The position numbers were made by a program, and so were the translations under genes. Positions 12,505 to 24,206 of a DNA stretch of 64,000 nucleotides are shown here, one piece after another. This stretch comes from Ornithodoros turicata (lineage: Eukaryota > Arthropoda > Arachnida > Ixodida > Argasidae), in assembly GCF_037126465.1 (NCBI RefSeq), contig NC_088210.1, forward strand, positions 21,539,511 through 21,603,510, written 5' to 3'. The stretch's first letter is position 1; each line of letters begins with the position of its first letter. The notes under the pieces were generated by a model. That model searched no databases. It was not told the DNA's origin and saw only the letters and a list, made by a program, of their open reading frames with translations.

Positions 12505-12863
12505 AATAACGTCGCTTTTACCCGGAAAGCACAACGGAATGTGTGCATAACACCGTTCCGACTAAGGACATGTAAAACAGACTGACATTCACGAACGAAA
12601 CACCCGCCACATTAGCGACTACTTTTGGATTAGTACGATACTGGATTTCATCCATTCCCCAAGCGTTTGCCAGTGGAGTCGACCAATCCACAAGCTTTCA
12701 CTGGCTTCGACTGGCTAAGTGACTCATCGGCTCCTGCTCCTTGTAGCAGTAGACTAGGTTGTGGAGAACGGGGATGCAAGCTCTTGCGTGCTGTTTTTCC
12801 AGCTGCACTGAACGACTGATTAAATGACATTTGACTAGATTATTAGACGAACCTCACTACAAA
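12505..12863. promoter_or_regulatory. Probable bidirectional promoter between RAD54B and neuralized
   Basis: The RAD54B start codon (minus strand, 12504-12502) and the putative neuralized start codon (plus strand, 12864) diverge across only 359 bp. No TATA box is evident on either strand. Both 5' UTRs and core promoters would have to fit here unless untranslated exons lie further out. The promoter call is inferred from geometry alone. Confidence 0.55.
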
Positions 12864-15800
12864 ATGGGCAACACTAATGCCACATCGGGTAAGTGTTTGT
12901 CCACGAATCTGCTTCCTGTTTTACGTGAGTGCATCGAAGCGAAAACACAGTATTGTACTAGGGTTACCCCGAGTTGTGTGTACGTGGAGATAGTACTCGT
13001 ATTTTTCCGGAAATTTGTGCACATTATGAGGCCTTCATTGCACCCGTTAAATGTCGTACGATTGTTCACAATTTCACGCGAAGACAATAACGGGAAGCTC
13101 TAGTAATGTGACATGTTCAAGGTCCGCTATCAGATCGAAGGTGTCGTTTTGGAAGGTGGTTTGCAAGATCCGACGTCCCACTGACGGCACTCGTACAGAG
13201 TGCGTGGTTTCTAGATTGTCGCACACGACGTTAATCTTGGATTCAACAACGTACGTACTTCATAACAAGGCTTAACCACTTGCTCAATGTTATCATGATT
13301 GCACATCGTTGTGTAATTGCTTATCACCGCTAGCTGCAAGCGGAGCTTGCTGCATCAGTCATCAACACGACGTTCTACTCGTCACCGGTTACTACTTTTG
13401 CGTGCCTGTCAACACAATGACAATCTACCCAAGCGTCGTTATTTTTATTAGGCTATGAAAACTTCTTTGATACCTTCTTTGTTGTTTTGTAGGAAGTTGC
13501 TTTTGAATCCAATGCATCACTATCCTGTAGGCCCTTTTAGACTCCGACGATCAACCACACAATTAACAGTGCTGTAGGCAAGCGCGAAGCATAAGATGAT
13601 GCATAATGTAAAGCCATTTTTTTCATTGTCATAAGATGATGACATTCACTCAGAAGATGCTGAATGCCTATCCCGTGTAACAGAAGTTGAGACTAGTGCC
13701 ATTGTGATGTTGCTCAGCATCCCTTCATAGGTCCCCAATTCTCTGGGGGAACGGCAAAACTGGTTTCGGTGGCAAAGGGACAGGGCACTGACCCCCCACT
13801 GACCAGCAAGCCAGAACGCGTTGCCCCTGTAACGTCATCGGTGACGTGGCATCATACTTCTCCTCCTCGTTATACCCGGAGTTGCGATTTAAGGGTGAAC
13901 ACGCTGAGCCATGTTTATGTGAGTTTTTTCCTGGGAAACAATTTGCACGCATTAAAACCTTTTGCGCTATTCGGTAAAATAACACAGACACTTTCATCAG
14001 AAGTCTTAATCTGAAATTTTTTTGGGTGGCCCTCAGTACTCCCATAAAGGAGCAATGAGGTGACGTGTAACATGGCTGAAAACCCCATGCAAAAACCACG
14101 CAAACCACCTTGCAAAATATTTTCGCTCTGAGGTGTATTATAACTGTGCAATCAAATTTACAAAAAAAAAGCTAGAGAAAACGGCTGACACGATCCTCGC
14201 AGGGCCTATGCCTGTTTTCTTTGTTCTTTTATTTTCTCGTTCTTTGTTCTTGCTTCTTTCGTACCTGTTCTTTGCACGTGCTCTGTACGTCACCTGCACT
14301 CGTCGTTCTTTCGCAGGAGCTCATTTTATTTGTTGCAGAACACGCTGCAGCGAAAAAGCGAAACAATTTTGGGGGTCACCTCAGTGTTCCTTTAATAATA
14401 ATAACGTGTGTCGTTTTCTTTGTGCAAACACTGAATTTCAGGTTCCGTTTCTGTCCACGCAGCTTCGTCCCAAAGCCGTATAAACAATTCCTTTAGCAGC
14501 ACTCAGCCCGTCGTGTTCCACAATGTTCATGGGGATAATATCCGCCTGGAACAAAATTCGTCTGTTGCGCGTCGTGTCGAGAGCTTCTGCAAGGCAATCG
14601 TCTTCAGCTCTCGACCGATCCAGGTCAATGAGAAGGTCATGATAAAGCTTACGGAAATTTCAAGCAGCTGGAGTGGAGCTCTGAGGTTTGTGTGCTTCTT
14701 TCTAACGTGCTCCAAATATCAGTGTTTTGGAGCCGATTGAGCATTGGTTTTGAATGTTTTTTGTTTACCTATAACGGCGTAATACAAACCATTTTGTGAT
14801 GCTGCAGAGGGGAGTTTGTGCGATAATCACTTACCTGTGCTTCCTTTGTATTCCCAAAAGTTAAATGATTTTTGAAGCTCTTACGACGGCTGGTTTCTCA
14901 GTGTTGTTTCGAAAGAGATGCATTACAAACTGGACTATTGCTCAAACTTTTTATTATTATTATCACTTATTTTCTCAAAAATGCGCTGGAAAAAGTTGAT
15001 CCTTGTCCCATGCGCCAGTTACTGGCAGGAAATACAATGGATGGCAGGCGCTGCCGTTTTGTTTTTGTTTAACCTGCATTTGCCTAGTGTGCTGATTGCT
15101 TGCTCTGTCCATTTTGGCACATTTTGGATCAAATGTATTATCAAGATAGTGTTGCCTTTCTTAAGCATAAAAAAGCGCTTCCTATTTGTATGATTCGTAA
15201 ATTGAAGGGTTGACATAGTATACTCTGGTTTATACGGTAATCCATCATCAAATTGGGCCAAGTGTGCTGGAGAGCATGAAGCTAGGTAGCATTTGTTTAT
15301 AGAAACATTGTGTTCCTCCTAAAATTCTAGCACCATCTTGGTGCATGTAATGTGTTACGTGAGAAGATGCATACAACGTAATTTTGTCGATTGACAAATG
15401 TGCAGGTCGTGCCAGGTTTCTCAGACAGCCTCTGCAGTTATAAATTTGGTTTTGAAACAGCAACATATGTGCTTGGCTTTGAGAAAATGCAATAAACCTG
15501 GCAACACTGTTAATGATTTCAGTATTTGTCTTTGTGAGGTATCACTAAAGGTGAACGAGAGTTTTTATGTGCATGTTTAATTCCAGGCTTGGTTTTACTT
15601 CTCATGACCCTGTGAGCCTCCAGAACAACATGCCGAAGTATGCCTGCCCTGATCTTACAAATAGACCGGGAAATTGGGCTAAGGCACTCGGCGAAAGGTA
15701 GGACATTTCTGACCATCTTTTTGTTCTGTTTTCCGCAGTCTCTATGTTGTTACAGTTGCTGACAATTGATTTACCCCCAAAGTTGAACATTATAGAGGGA

Positions 15801-18800
15801 GTTTTTAGTGCATAAAAATCAAAATATTTGTGATCCTTGCACACAATGCTAGGAAATAGGAAGGTAATTGTGGATAATCAAAGTGCTTTACAGAAGCAAG
15901 AAAAAAATTAAAAAGTACCCATACTAAAATAAAAATATACCTATGATCCATACACACAAACTTGGGAAATGCAAGAAAGGCATAATTAGAATGTTTTATA
16001 GAACAAATGCCGCAAACTGTTGAGGGAAGACGATGTCAACTTTGTGACATACAGTGAACGAACAAACCGGCGAATATAGCAGTTACAGATGGAAGAACAA
16101 AAACTTTATGAATGTAGTCCAGTCTCATGGAAGTATAATGCGGAGCGAAGGGAAATTAGCCAAGAATTATGATAGTATGTCTTCCGACAATGGAACTGCT
16201 GGTAATTTTTCGTTGAGTTTTGTAACGTCAGTAGGACTCGGTGCCTCTTCGTTAGTGCCACACTGGAAATTCGGTGTTGATTGCATAGAATGAAGTGTGC
16301 TGCTCGATTCTGTGTTTGTAGCTATGTTACAGTTAACCTCCGCAATTGATAATTAACTCAAAAAGTTGCTAAATACTTATGTTTTATTTATACTGTGCCT
16401 TTACCCTTCATCTTACAGGTATGCTGTAGAAGGGGCAATTCTGCACTATTTCGTTAACAGTTCTGGTGAGGCCTTCTTTGGTATTGACGGTGAAGAAAAG
16501 GGGATGCTTTTGAGTGGTGTCGACACATCTGTGCCATTGTGGGCATTGATTGATATATATGGCAACACCACCACCATAGAGATGGTTGGTGAGTATATTT
16601 TCCCTGATCAGGATTTTGTTAAAGGGACTATGAAATACTTTTTTTCCCCATGGCTTTTGTTTGTTCCTGAACACATGACCAGAGTTTTACGTTCAGCAAG
16701 CAAACGCTTTGCTCATGAAATACTCCTGGTGACACGCCATAGTGAGTGGCAGCAGGAGGTCCATGTGGAGAAACATTGACTGTGTCACATGGTTAAGAAA
16801 CATCGCACTTTAATCAGGAAAAAATTTGATGTGTACGAGTGGAACTGTTTTCAGCGAGATATTACAGGGAGAATTCATGGTCCCTTTCAGATCTGAGAGT
16901 CATATGCTAGGCAACACATGCGCATTAAGTGTTTTACAGTAAAAATATAACCATTTGAGCTGTACTTCATAAGACTTAAGGTACATAGTACTGAAGTCAC
17001 AGGTTGTACCGAAGGCCATGAGTAGAGCCCCCAAATTTCCGCGAAATTTCGTGGAATTAACCGTTTCACGCAGAACATAACGTTTCCTGCAGAATCATCC
17101 GGTTTTTGCGGAATATTCAGTATATTATAGAATTACGGGCATTCCTTTGCTTGGTGTCACACCATTCTGAAAGTTGGCTTCACCTCACACTTCCTGGAGT
17201 GTCAGTTTACATCAAATTAGGTTAGTCTTGGTTAGTTTGTCATTGTAGGTCAACGAGCTTTCAAAGCTTTCGCACTGATAAATGCGCTGTCGTGTGCCAC
17301 CAGAAGTTTGTCAGTTCCATAGACAGCGATTTGCACGTGCAAATCCCACTTTGGTTTACCTGCACACACCCTGTGTATGTACCTCTTACGATAAATTGAG
17401 ATTCACTTGTACTCAGTGCATTTGTGTGATCCTGGGAGAATGCGGAGACTTCATTTTTTGACTGCTTTCTGTCGCCCGCGGATTTGTAAATCCCACTTCG
17501 CGGAAAATTTAATTTTCCACTGCAGAAAGCTAGGGGCTTTAGTCATGAGATGTGACCTTTTACTTCACCTCGGTTATCTCCCACCACCCGAAAATGTATT
17601 TTGTAATTGCAGACCAGGTGCGCCTGCTAAATAACCATCAGGATCAGGTGCGCAGTGTGGAGAGAATGTTGCCAGATCTCAGTCTGAGGCTGACCGACAT
17701 CACGCTGCGACCCGTTGAGGAGACTCCCTTGGCGTCGCCAACTTTTTCGAGAACGACTCACTTCTTCGGAGATTGGATTCCCATGGACTTTCACCGTGTG
17801 ATGGGACCAAATGCCAAATTCCAAGAAATGTCCAGGTATAAACTTTGTTATCCTGTTGTTTTCACACGCTTTTATTGTATTATCTCCATTATTGTGAACA
17901 TCTATGTTCCTGTAAGCAACCTATATTTATTTGAGGGACATGCAAATACTGATATTTCAAGTTAAGAATAAAGAGATAAATGGTATCCAAATATAAAATA
18001 ACAAACCTCTATGCAGTTTTAGTAAATGAATGATTTTTTGCGGAACATTTCAGTTCAAGAGACATTCCTTTATAGCTAGGATGGGAATATTTTATATTTT
18101 GCATATTTTTAGTAAAAATTTGTGGTACTTTCTTAATTTTTATCTGGCATGGGAATTTTTAGGCCTATTTCAGTGAATATGCACCAATGGCGCAGCCTAA
18201 AAAATATTTCGGGAGTAGTTCTATGAGGAATTTACATAGAGGAGAAGGATTCCTCCTGTATTTCCCTCTCCCAAATACACTGCCAAAGGTAAGATTTCTG
18301 GGTGGGGGATTGAACCGCCGTCCCCCGGCTACGCCACTAATATGCATTAACACAAAAGTTACCATTCTTTATGTGCAGCGTCTTCATTCAATGCAAGATC
18401 ATGTGGTCTCCATCCTGCATTTTTCCGAGCACTGGGCACCCAAAGATGCCACCAATTTTTTTGTGATCTAATCCTCAATTGACGAAATCCTAACCTACTT
18501 AGGTCTGTCGATGCAGTGTAGTCTTTTTCTCTTTGTCGCGAAGAACTCCTTTGAATCTGTGGAAGGTCTTTTGCCGCCATCTGAGCCAGTGCCTTGTGCA
18601 GTTACCACTGTGAAAACCTTTTCTTTCTTTCACTCATTCTTTCTCAGAGTAAAAACATTTTTACCGTTCCCCATCCACCTCCTGTAACATTCCAGGTGCA
18701 TTGCTGCAAGGACAACACTGAACGCAGGGAGGGCCTTAGTGTTTTCTGCACGTCGGTTGGAGACCAATGAGAAGTGCTTGGTAGAAATAACGGCCACCAA

Positions 18801-21800
18801 CGATGCACATTCGGTGAGTGTTTTCAAGTGTTACTTGGGACAGATGTTACATGGTGATGAAAGTAACACAAGCTGTGCCTTTTCTGCCAGTGCATAACAA
18901 GAAATATGTTGAGTAGGTGACCTTCAATGTAGACCGCAGTTCCGCCACATCGACATGCCTCTTTATTGCCTAAACGTTTTACTCAAGTGTCTCTGCAGAA
19001 TCCACTTTACATGTTCTTACAGTGGTGGGTCTACAATAGGTCTCGAAAGCAGTTCCAGTTCCTTTCCTTTTCCCTAAGGCAGTCGCTGTGCTGAACTTTT
19101 GACTCCTATTAGACAATTTGTTGCTGTACACTCGCATTGTACGCTTTAGTGACAGCAAAATTATATTTGCTTCCAGCTTCAGTCAATGAATGTCAAACTC
19201 AAGCTTCCCTAAGCTTGTACAAACTTTTGTTTTCGTTGGTGAACTTGAACTGGACCGAAGCTCTTGATTCGGACCCCCAAATATAATGGATCGGATGTCC
19301 GATTACAATGAAGCAGAGGCAGGGATGTGCTTTATATAAGAGAAACACAAGGCGACCGCAAATAGTGACGGGAGATCACTAATACTACTCTGGAAAATGT
19401 TTTTTGAATATGTAGGAACACATCAAGGCATTTATTTATATTGTAATCTTTTCTGGTAACCACACATCAAGTATATTACCAATAACATCACACACACTTT
19501 GTAGTTAGAGAGTGAAGTTTTCGGGAAACATTTTTGTTCCAAATTCGGGGGCTAAAAATCAGGGAAATAAACATGTGCTCTAAATTAATGTGAATTCAGG
19601 TGAGAAAACTTCCAGTATGCTAAATTTCAGGAGAAATTGGGCCCTATTACTCTTACGAGCTGTACCGGTTTGGGTGAAACGGTGATGTAAATGTGGTTGC
19701 TGCCAAACAAGCTAGTGTGCATTGCTACGGACGTTTCAGTGAGGGCAATTTGCTGGGTAAAAATCTGGTTTCACCCTAAAGAGGCCACCTTCAATTCGGG
19801 GAAGAATCGGGTTAAACCCTAAAACTTCAGGCTCTATTTACGATACATTTGCCACAAGTTTAGCCTTGTCCCACTAAGCCTAAAACTTACTCTTGGGCTT
19901 CTGAAACTTGAATATGCTGCTTCTCTGTTGGATCCGGGACAGGGACCACTCCTTCCTCAAGTGGGGGGCATTCAGAACCACACAGCATGTTTCATTCTTG
20001 TTAAATACGCCTTCACAGCTGTACCACTGGAAGATACTTTCAGTCATCTCTACCCAAAACCTTCTCAAGGTGGAACCATCTTCCCAGCTCTATTTCATCC
20101 ATTACTGACTCTTTATTATTCAAGAAAGCTCTGTGTGCTCACTATGGCCCCCCAGCTTTCCGATTCAGCAAAATTTGGCTGAATTGGCCATGCCTCGTGG
20201 AACCTGCTGTTCCCCCTGGAACCGTAATTTTTTGCGGAATAGTCTATATATTACAGAATTATGTGAGGATTTCAATCGATCTGCGACATTTTCGCTGGCT
20301 AAACCCAATCAGTCGTGGCTAATGCTGCTCTGCATGGCTGAACGTGCCGCGGAGAAAGAACATTTAACGACGGGAAGGCCCGGAAAGAAATGTCAATGTT
20401 GAGTCTGATTCTCTTTGCGATCTGAAAAGTTACGAAAAGCTGGAAAAGTGTGTGAGAGGAGTCGGTAAGTGATCCTGGGAGAATGCTGCAACGTTTTTTT
20501 GCTTGCTTTTTTTTGCCCGTCGCTGCTTTTTTGCAAGTCGCTGAGAAGGCGTGCTAGCTTAGCTCAATTGGTAGAGCCCTGGACCGGCAATCCAGAAGAT
20601 GTGGGTTCGACTCCTACAGCTGGCTAACCTTCTCAGTGACTCATCTTCCGTCGAGGTCTTTAGTGACCAGTATCACATGGTGGCATGATTGGTTTGTGCT
20701 TCTAGTGTCGTATTCACTTTTATTTTCGGTATGTGTGTCTTTATATTTTGGACTTGCTATTATTGCCCGTCATATCTCTAATGCTATGAGCCCTGAGGGT
20801 ATCATAGGTTCAAAAAAATAAAATAGTCTTCAGTGGGAGTTCCTAGTGTGACAATCGATGGCGGCTTCAAACTGTAACATTTAAATGCAGGGTTCGTTGA
20901 CCTTTGGGCTCACTACATGTGATCCAGCGACACTCCAGCAGTGGGCATCCAGTTTTCCCGAGGATCCAGAGTGCCTAATGGATCGTCCTGAATATTGGGT
21001 CGTCAAGAAGAACGTTGTGGCTTCTCCCAACATGGGAGACGAAATTTCTTTCGTTATAAACGACGAAGGTAAACACAGTGGAGCGATTCTCCAATAACTA
21101 CGTGCAGTCAAGTGTCATTGCGACAATGTCGCTTATAAACCACAAGTCATCGCAAAATCCCATTCCCATCATTCACATTTATTATAATTTGAATATAATT
21201 TATACAAATGTATTTATAAAAATGAGTGAGAGCTGCCCTTGCCAGTGGCATAAGCTTACAGTGCTACAGCATGTAAACAAAATTGTGTCTTCTGCTTCTC
21301 TGTGTACCGCAATGAAGGTACCTTGGACTAGAGATTATTTTATTGACCGTAGTCCACACCACACTCTTAAAAATGAACCTCCCCGCATAGCACGCTCCTA
21401 GCCAACCATCATCTCGAATAATATCGTCATCTGCCCCGATTTGTTGAAAACGGGAAGCGTACGCCCTTTTTGTGACACTCGTACTGTTCACAATTGTCAC
21501 AAAATGGTGTATGCTTCCCATTTTGAACAAATCAGGGCAGACAACGATATCATTCGAGATGCTGGTTGGCTAGGAGCTTGCTATGCGGGGAGGTTCATTT
21601 TCTAAGAGTGTATGGTTGCCCCATTTTACATTCCTCTTCTCTGTTCTTGTTCCTGCTTCAGGTATGGTACTCTGCTCTGTGAACAATAAGCACTACGACA
21701 CCATAATGTACGTAGATGCAACACAGAAGTTCTACATGTTCTTTGATATTGCTGGCTGTGTGACGGAGTTGAAGCTTCTGGGTAAGTTATCACCATTTTG

Positions 21801-23430
21801 TCCCTCATTAGTATGAAAGATCTGTGCCAACATGTGCACACTAAACGATTACAAAAGCCATTGTTTGTAAACTTGTGAAGCGTCGTTTGTGCACACAGTG
21901 TTCATCTGTTTCGTTGCATTGCATTGCCTCTGAAATGAAGAGTTGCTGACAATATTTATGGAGCCTGCGACATTTTTGATTTTTTGTTGTTTTATCATGT
22001 TATATTACTAGAGCCTGAAGTTTTAGGGTTTAACCTGATTCTTTCCTGAATTTGCAACCCAAATTGAAGGTTGCCACTTTAGGGTGAAACCCGATTTTTA
22101 CCCTGCAAATTGCCCTTACTGGGACGTCTGTAGGAATGCACTAACTTACTTGTTTTGCAGCAACCACAGTTACATCACCGTTTGTACCAAACCACTACAG
22201 CTAGTTTGAGTAACTGAGCCCGATTTGTCCCCGAATTTAGCATACTGGAAGTTTTTTCACCTGAATTTGCGTGAATTTAGAGCACATGTTTATTTACCCG
22301 ATTTTTACCCCCCGAATTTCGAAAAGTATTTCCCGAAAACTTCGGGCTCTAGTTATTACCTACGTTGTTTTTGTTTATTCCCTATATTCGAAGCTACCTG
22401 TACCCTATGCTATCCACCTTCATCTACCAATTTGGACCATGCTACTTGCACCAGAGCACCCAACCAAAACGTTTTTCGGTTTGTTTCGGGATCGGGTTAG
22501 ACCATAAAGGTTCGGTTCCGGTTCAGCTCTGGAGTTCACATATATCAGTTCGATGAACTGGTTCAGAGGCTGTAAACCGGATCAGAACCGGTTGGAGGTT
22601 CTAATGTGCTACAAAGTTATAGGTAGCCACTAAAAATGATACAAGATCTCTTAGTTATGTTTTTTTTTGCATTTATTTCTGTTTTTCGACCAACAGGACC
22701 TGAGCAACGTGCCGCCAATCTAGGCAGGCAGACCGCTCGAATCCCCACATCACCAACCCGAACCGAACTGGTATCCCGAACTGGTAACCGAAGTTGTTAG
22801 ATCAGTTTGGTTCCGGTTCAGCTCCAAGATGGCGCGCTAGTAATTATGGTTCAGGTCTGGTTCAGTTCCAGCTACAAATAACGGTTAATTCCTGGTTCCA
22901 GTTCCGGTTCGGTTCGACTCTCTGACTTGCACGTACATTGTGGCATTGTTTAGGCAGAATACACAAAATATATCAAAAGACCCTGAAGTGGCAGAGCAGC
23001 TGAGTAATTGAACTGCCTCCTCCACATAGAATGCACAGTGCAAAGATAAGGTGGAGCAGCCATCAACGTTATTTTTCATGTCCCCAGGCACTTCAAAGGA
23101 AGGGCCAGTGAAAACCAGCGTACAAGAGGAGCTACCGACAGCAGAGTGTGGACCTACACAACCAGACAGTGCTCAACAACAGGGTAAGGCTGCTGAATTC
23201 ACGTGAGAGTAGTCGATTTTTGCATTGAAAAATAACTAGGCTCCGATATTTCAGAAGAGGACACCGATTGCAAAATCTGCTTTGAAAATCCTATCGAGAG
23301 TGCTTTCTGCAACTGTGGCCATTCGATGACATGCCACGACTGCGGCATGAAGTTGTTCAAGAGCAGGGATCCTCAGTGTCCCATGTGCCGCCAGCCCATT
23401 GTAAATGTCATCAAAATCTTTAGAGCCTAG
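12864..23430 (+). CDS. neur: Neuralized-type E3 ubiquitin ligase (NHR-NHR-RING), 10 exons
   Basis: RING E3 ligase that ubiquitinates Notch ligands (Delta/Serrate) to drive their endocytosis in signal-sending cells. Exons: 12864-12888 (tentative), 14507-14685, 15587-15697, 16419-16588, 17613-17835, 18696-18813, 20891-21068, 21662-21781, 23088-23183, 23255-23430. All borders are GT-AG, and phases match throughout from exon 2. The start MGNTNATS has the Gly2 of an N-myristoylation signal, as in vertebrate NEURL1 (MGN). NHR1 (about residues 10-160) shows [24 protein letters not shown] and [13 protein letters not shown]2 (about 222-375) shows [13 protein letters not shown]. The C3HC4 RING (about 410-455) starts CKIC, includes [11 protein letters not shown] and ends CPMCRQPI; the protein ends KIFRA and TAG. 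About 464 residues makes it shorter than human NEURL1 (574) and Drosophila Neur (754), mostly through short linkers. Exon 1 is one base out of phase with exon 2 (GGG before GTAAGT). Introns carry MITE copies and a SINE. Confidence 0.93.
19506..19837 (+). mobile_element. GAGCCTGAAG-type MITE, copy B (neuralized intron)
   Basis: Same order of internal motifs as copy A at 2399-2745, with termini TAGAGAGTGAAGTTTTCGGG and AAAACTTCAGGCTCTA. About 330 bp, in an intron, same orientation as copy A. Confidence 0.7.
20552..20824 (+). mobile_element. tRNA-derived SINE (neuralized intron)
   Basis: A tRNA-like head at about 20554-20627 (TTAGCTCAATTGGTAGAG, then GGTTCGACTCC) is followed by an unrelated body and an A-rich tail near 20812-20824 (AAAAAAATAAAATA). 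The head matches the intronic SINE of RAD54B at 5977-6052 almost base for base. A head, a body and an A-rich 3' end are the standard SINE layout. Confidence 0.75.
21361..21611. mobile_element. Palindromic foldback MITE, copy 1 (neuralized intron)
   Basis: ACACTCTTAAAAATGAAC at the left reads as its reverse complement at the right (TTCATTTTCTAAGAGTGT), and nearly the whole 250 bp is one inverted repeat. The arms carry GCACGCTCCTAGCCAACCAT and AACGATATCATTCGAGAT with a short loop around 21485. Further copies lie at 39431, 43130 and 62630, with a degenerate one near 53440-53675. Confidence 0.8.
22009..22351 (-). mobile_element. GAGCCTGAAG-type MITE, copy C, inverted (neuralized intron)
   Basis: The reverse complement of the same unit as copies A and B: starts TAGAGCCTGAAGTTTTAGGG and ends CCCGAAAACTTCGGGCTCTA, with TA at both ends. 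About 340 bp. Confidence 0.7.
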
Positions 23431-23598
23431 ACGAGCCTGCACGTACTCAGGGCTGAAGACTTTCCACGGTTTGTTACTTCGTTGCACCATGTACCTGTGA
23501 TTCCACAATTGCATTAAAAAATTGTGTAATGCTATAGTATTTTCCGAGTGCAGCACATGTCAAATACATATTTTATTGTTTTATTATTTCACAATTTT

Positions 23599-23604
23599 AA
23601 TAAA
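23599..23604 (+). terminator. Polyadenylation signal of neuralized
   Basis: AATAAA 169 bp past the neuralized stop codon, followed by a GT-rich stretch (GTACGAGTGTCTCGTTGTTGG at about 23621-23641). An ATTAAA at about 23512 is an alternative. Confidence 0.55.
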
Positions 23605-24206
23605 ATGCTCGTGCATTTAAATGTACGAGTGTCTCGTTGTTGGAAAGAAGTTGCAGTCCCGACTGAGCTTGCACCTGAAAGCAGCGTTGAACATCGGCCC
23701 GCAGTTCGCAAGAACTATGTTGACTCTGGAACGAAACGTAGCATTTTTTTACTCCTGTTGTGATTGACACAACTCACAATTTTTCTGTTTCTTGAGTGGA
23801 TACCAGCGCTTTGTCGTCCCTTGAGCACAGCGACTGTGACAGAAAGATGAGTTGCCATGTGAGAATTCAGTTACATTATTCTGTTGCATACAAACATTAT
23901 TTTCTGTTTTGTGCTAAGTGTTTCACAATAGTGGTCCTGCAGTATTTGCATCTTGCATTTCATAAAGTATATGCAATAGAAACTCGAAGGGATGTGTATT
24001 TCCATATGTTGTTTGTCTGGGGGATTATATTCATTGATGTAATTACATATTTTTTCCCCTTTTCGGAAAATAAATTTGCGGACAACGGCCCCAACTTTTT
24101 ATCAGCTACTCCAATTGTATGTCCGACTGCCGCAGTTGTTTAGGCAGAATTCGTTCAATTGAAGCATGCATAATCCCCCTCCCCACGTGATCTTAAAACC
24201 CTCTTG

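Noticed and set aside
12648..12830. A 60-codon minus-strand frame near the divergent promoter, first taken for the RAD54B N-terminal exon.
   Set aside because: The frame at 12448-12504 (MRKSAVASQ, donor GTGAGTC, correct phase into 12340) matches the RAD54B N-terminus, and the 60-codon frame has no good donor site.
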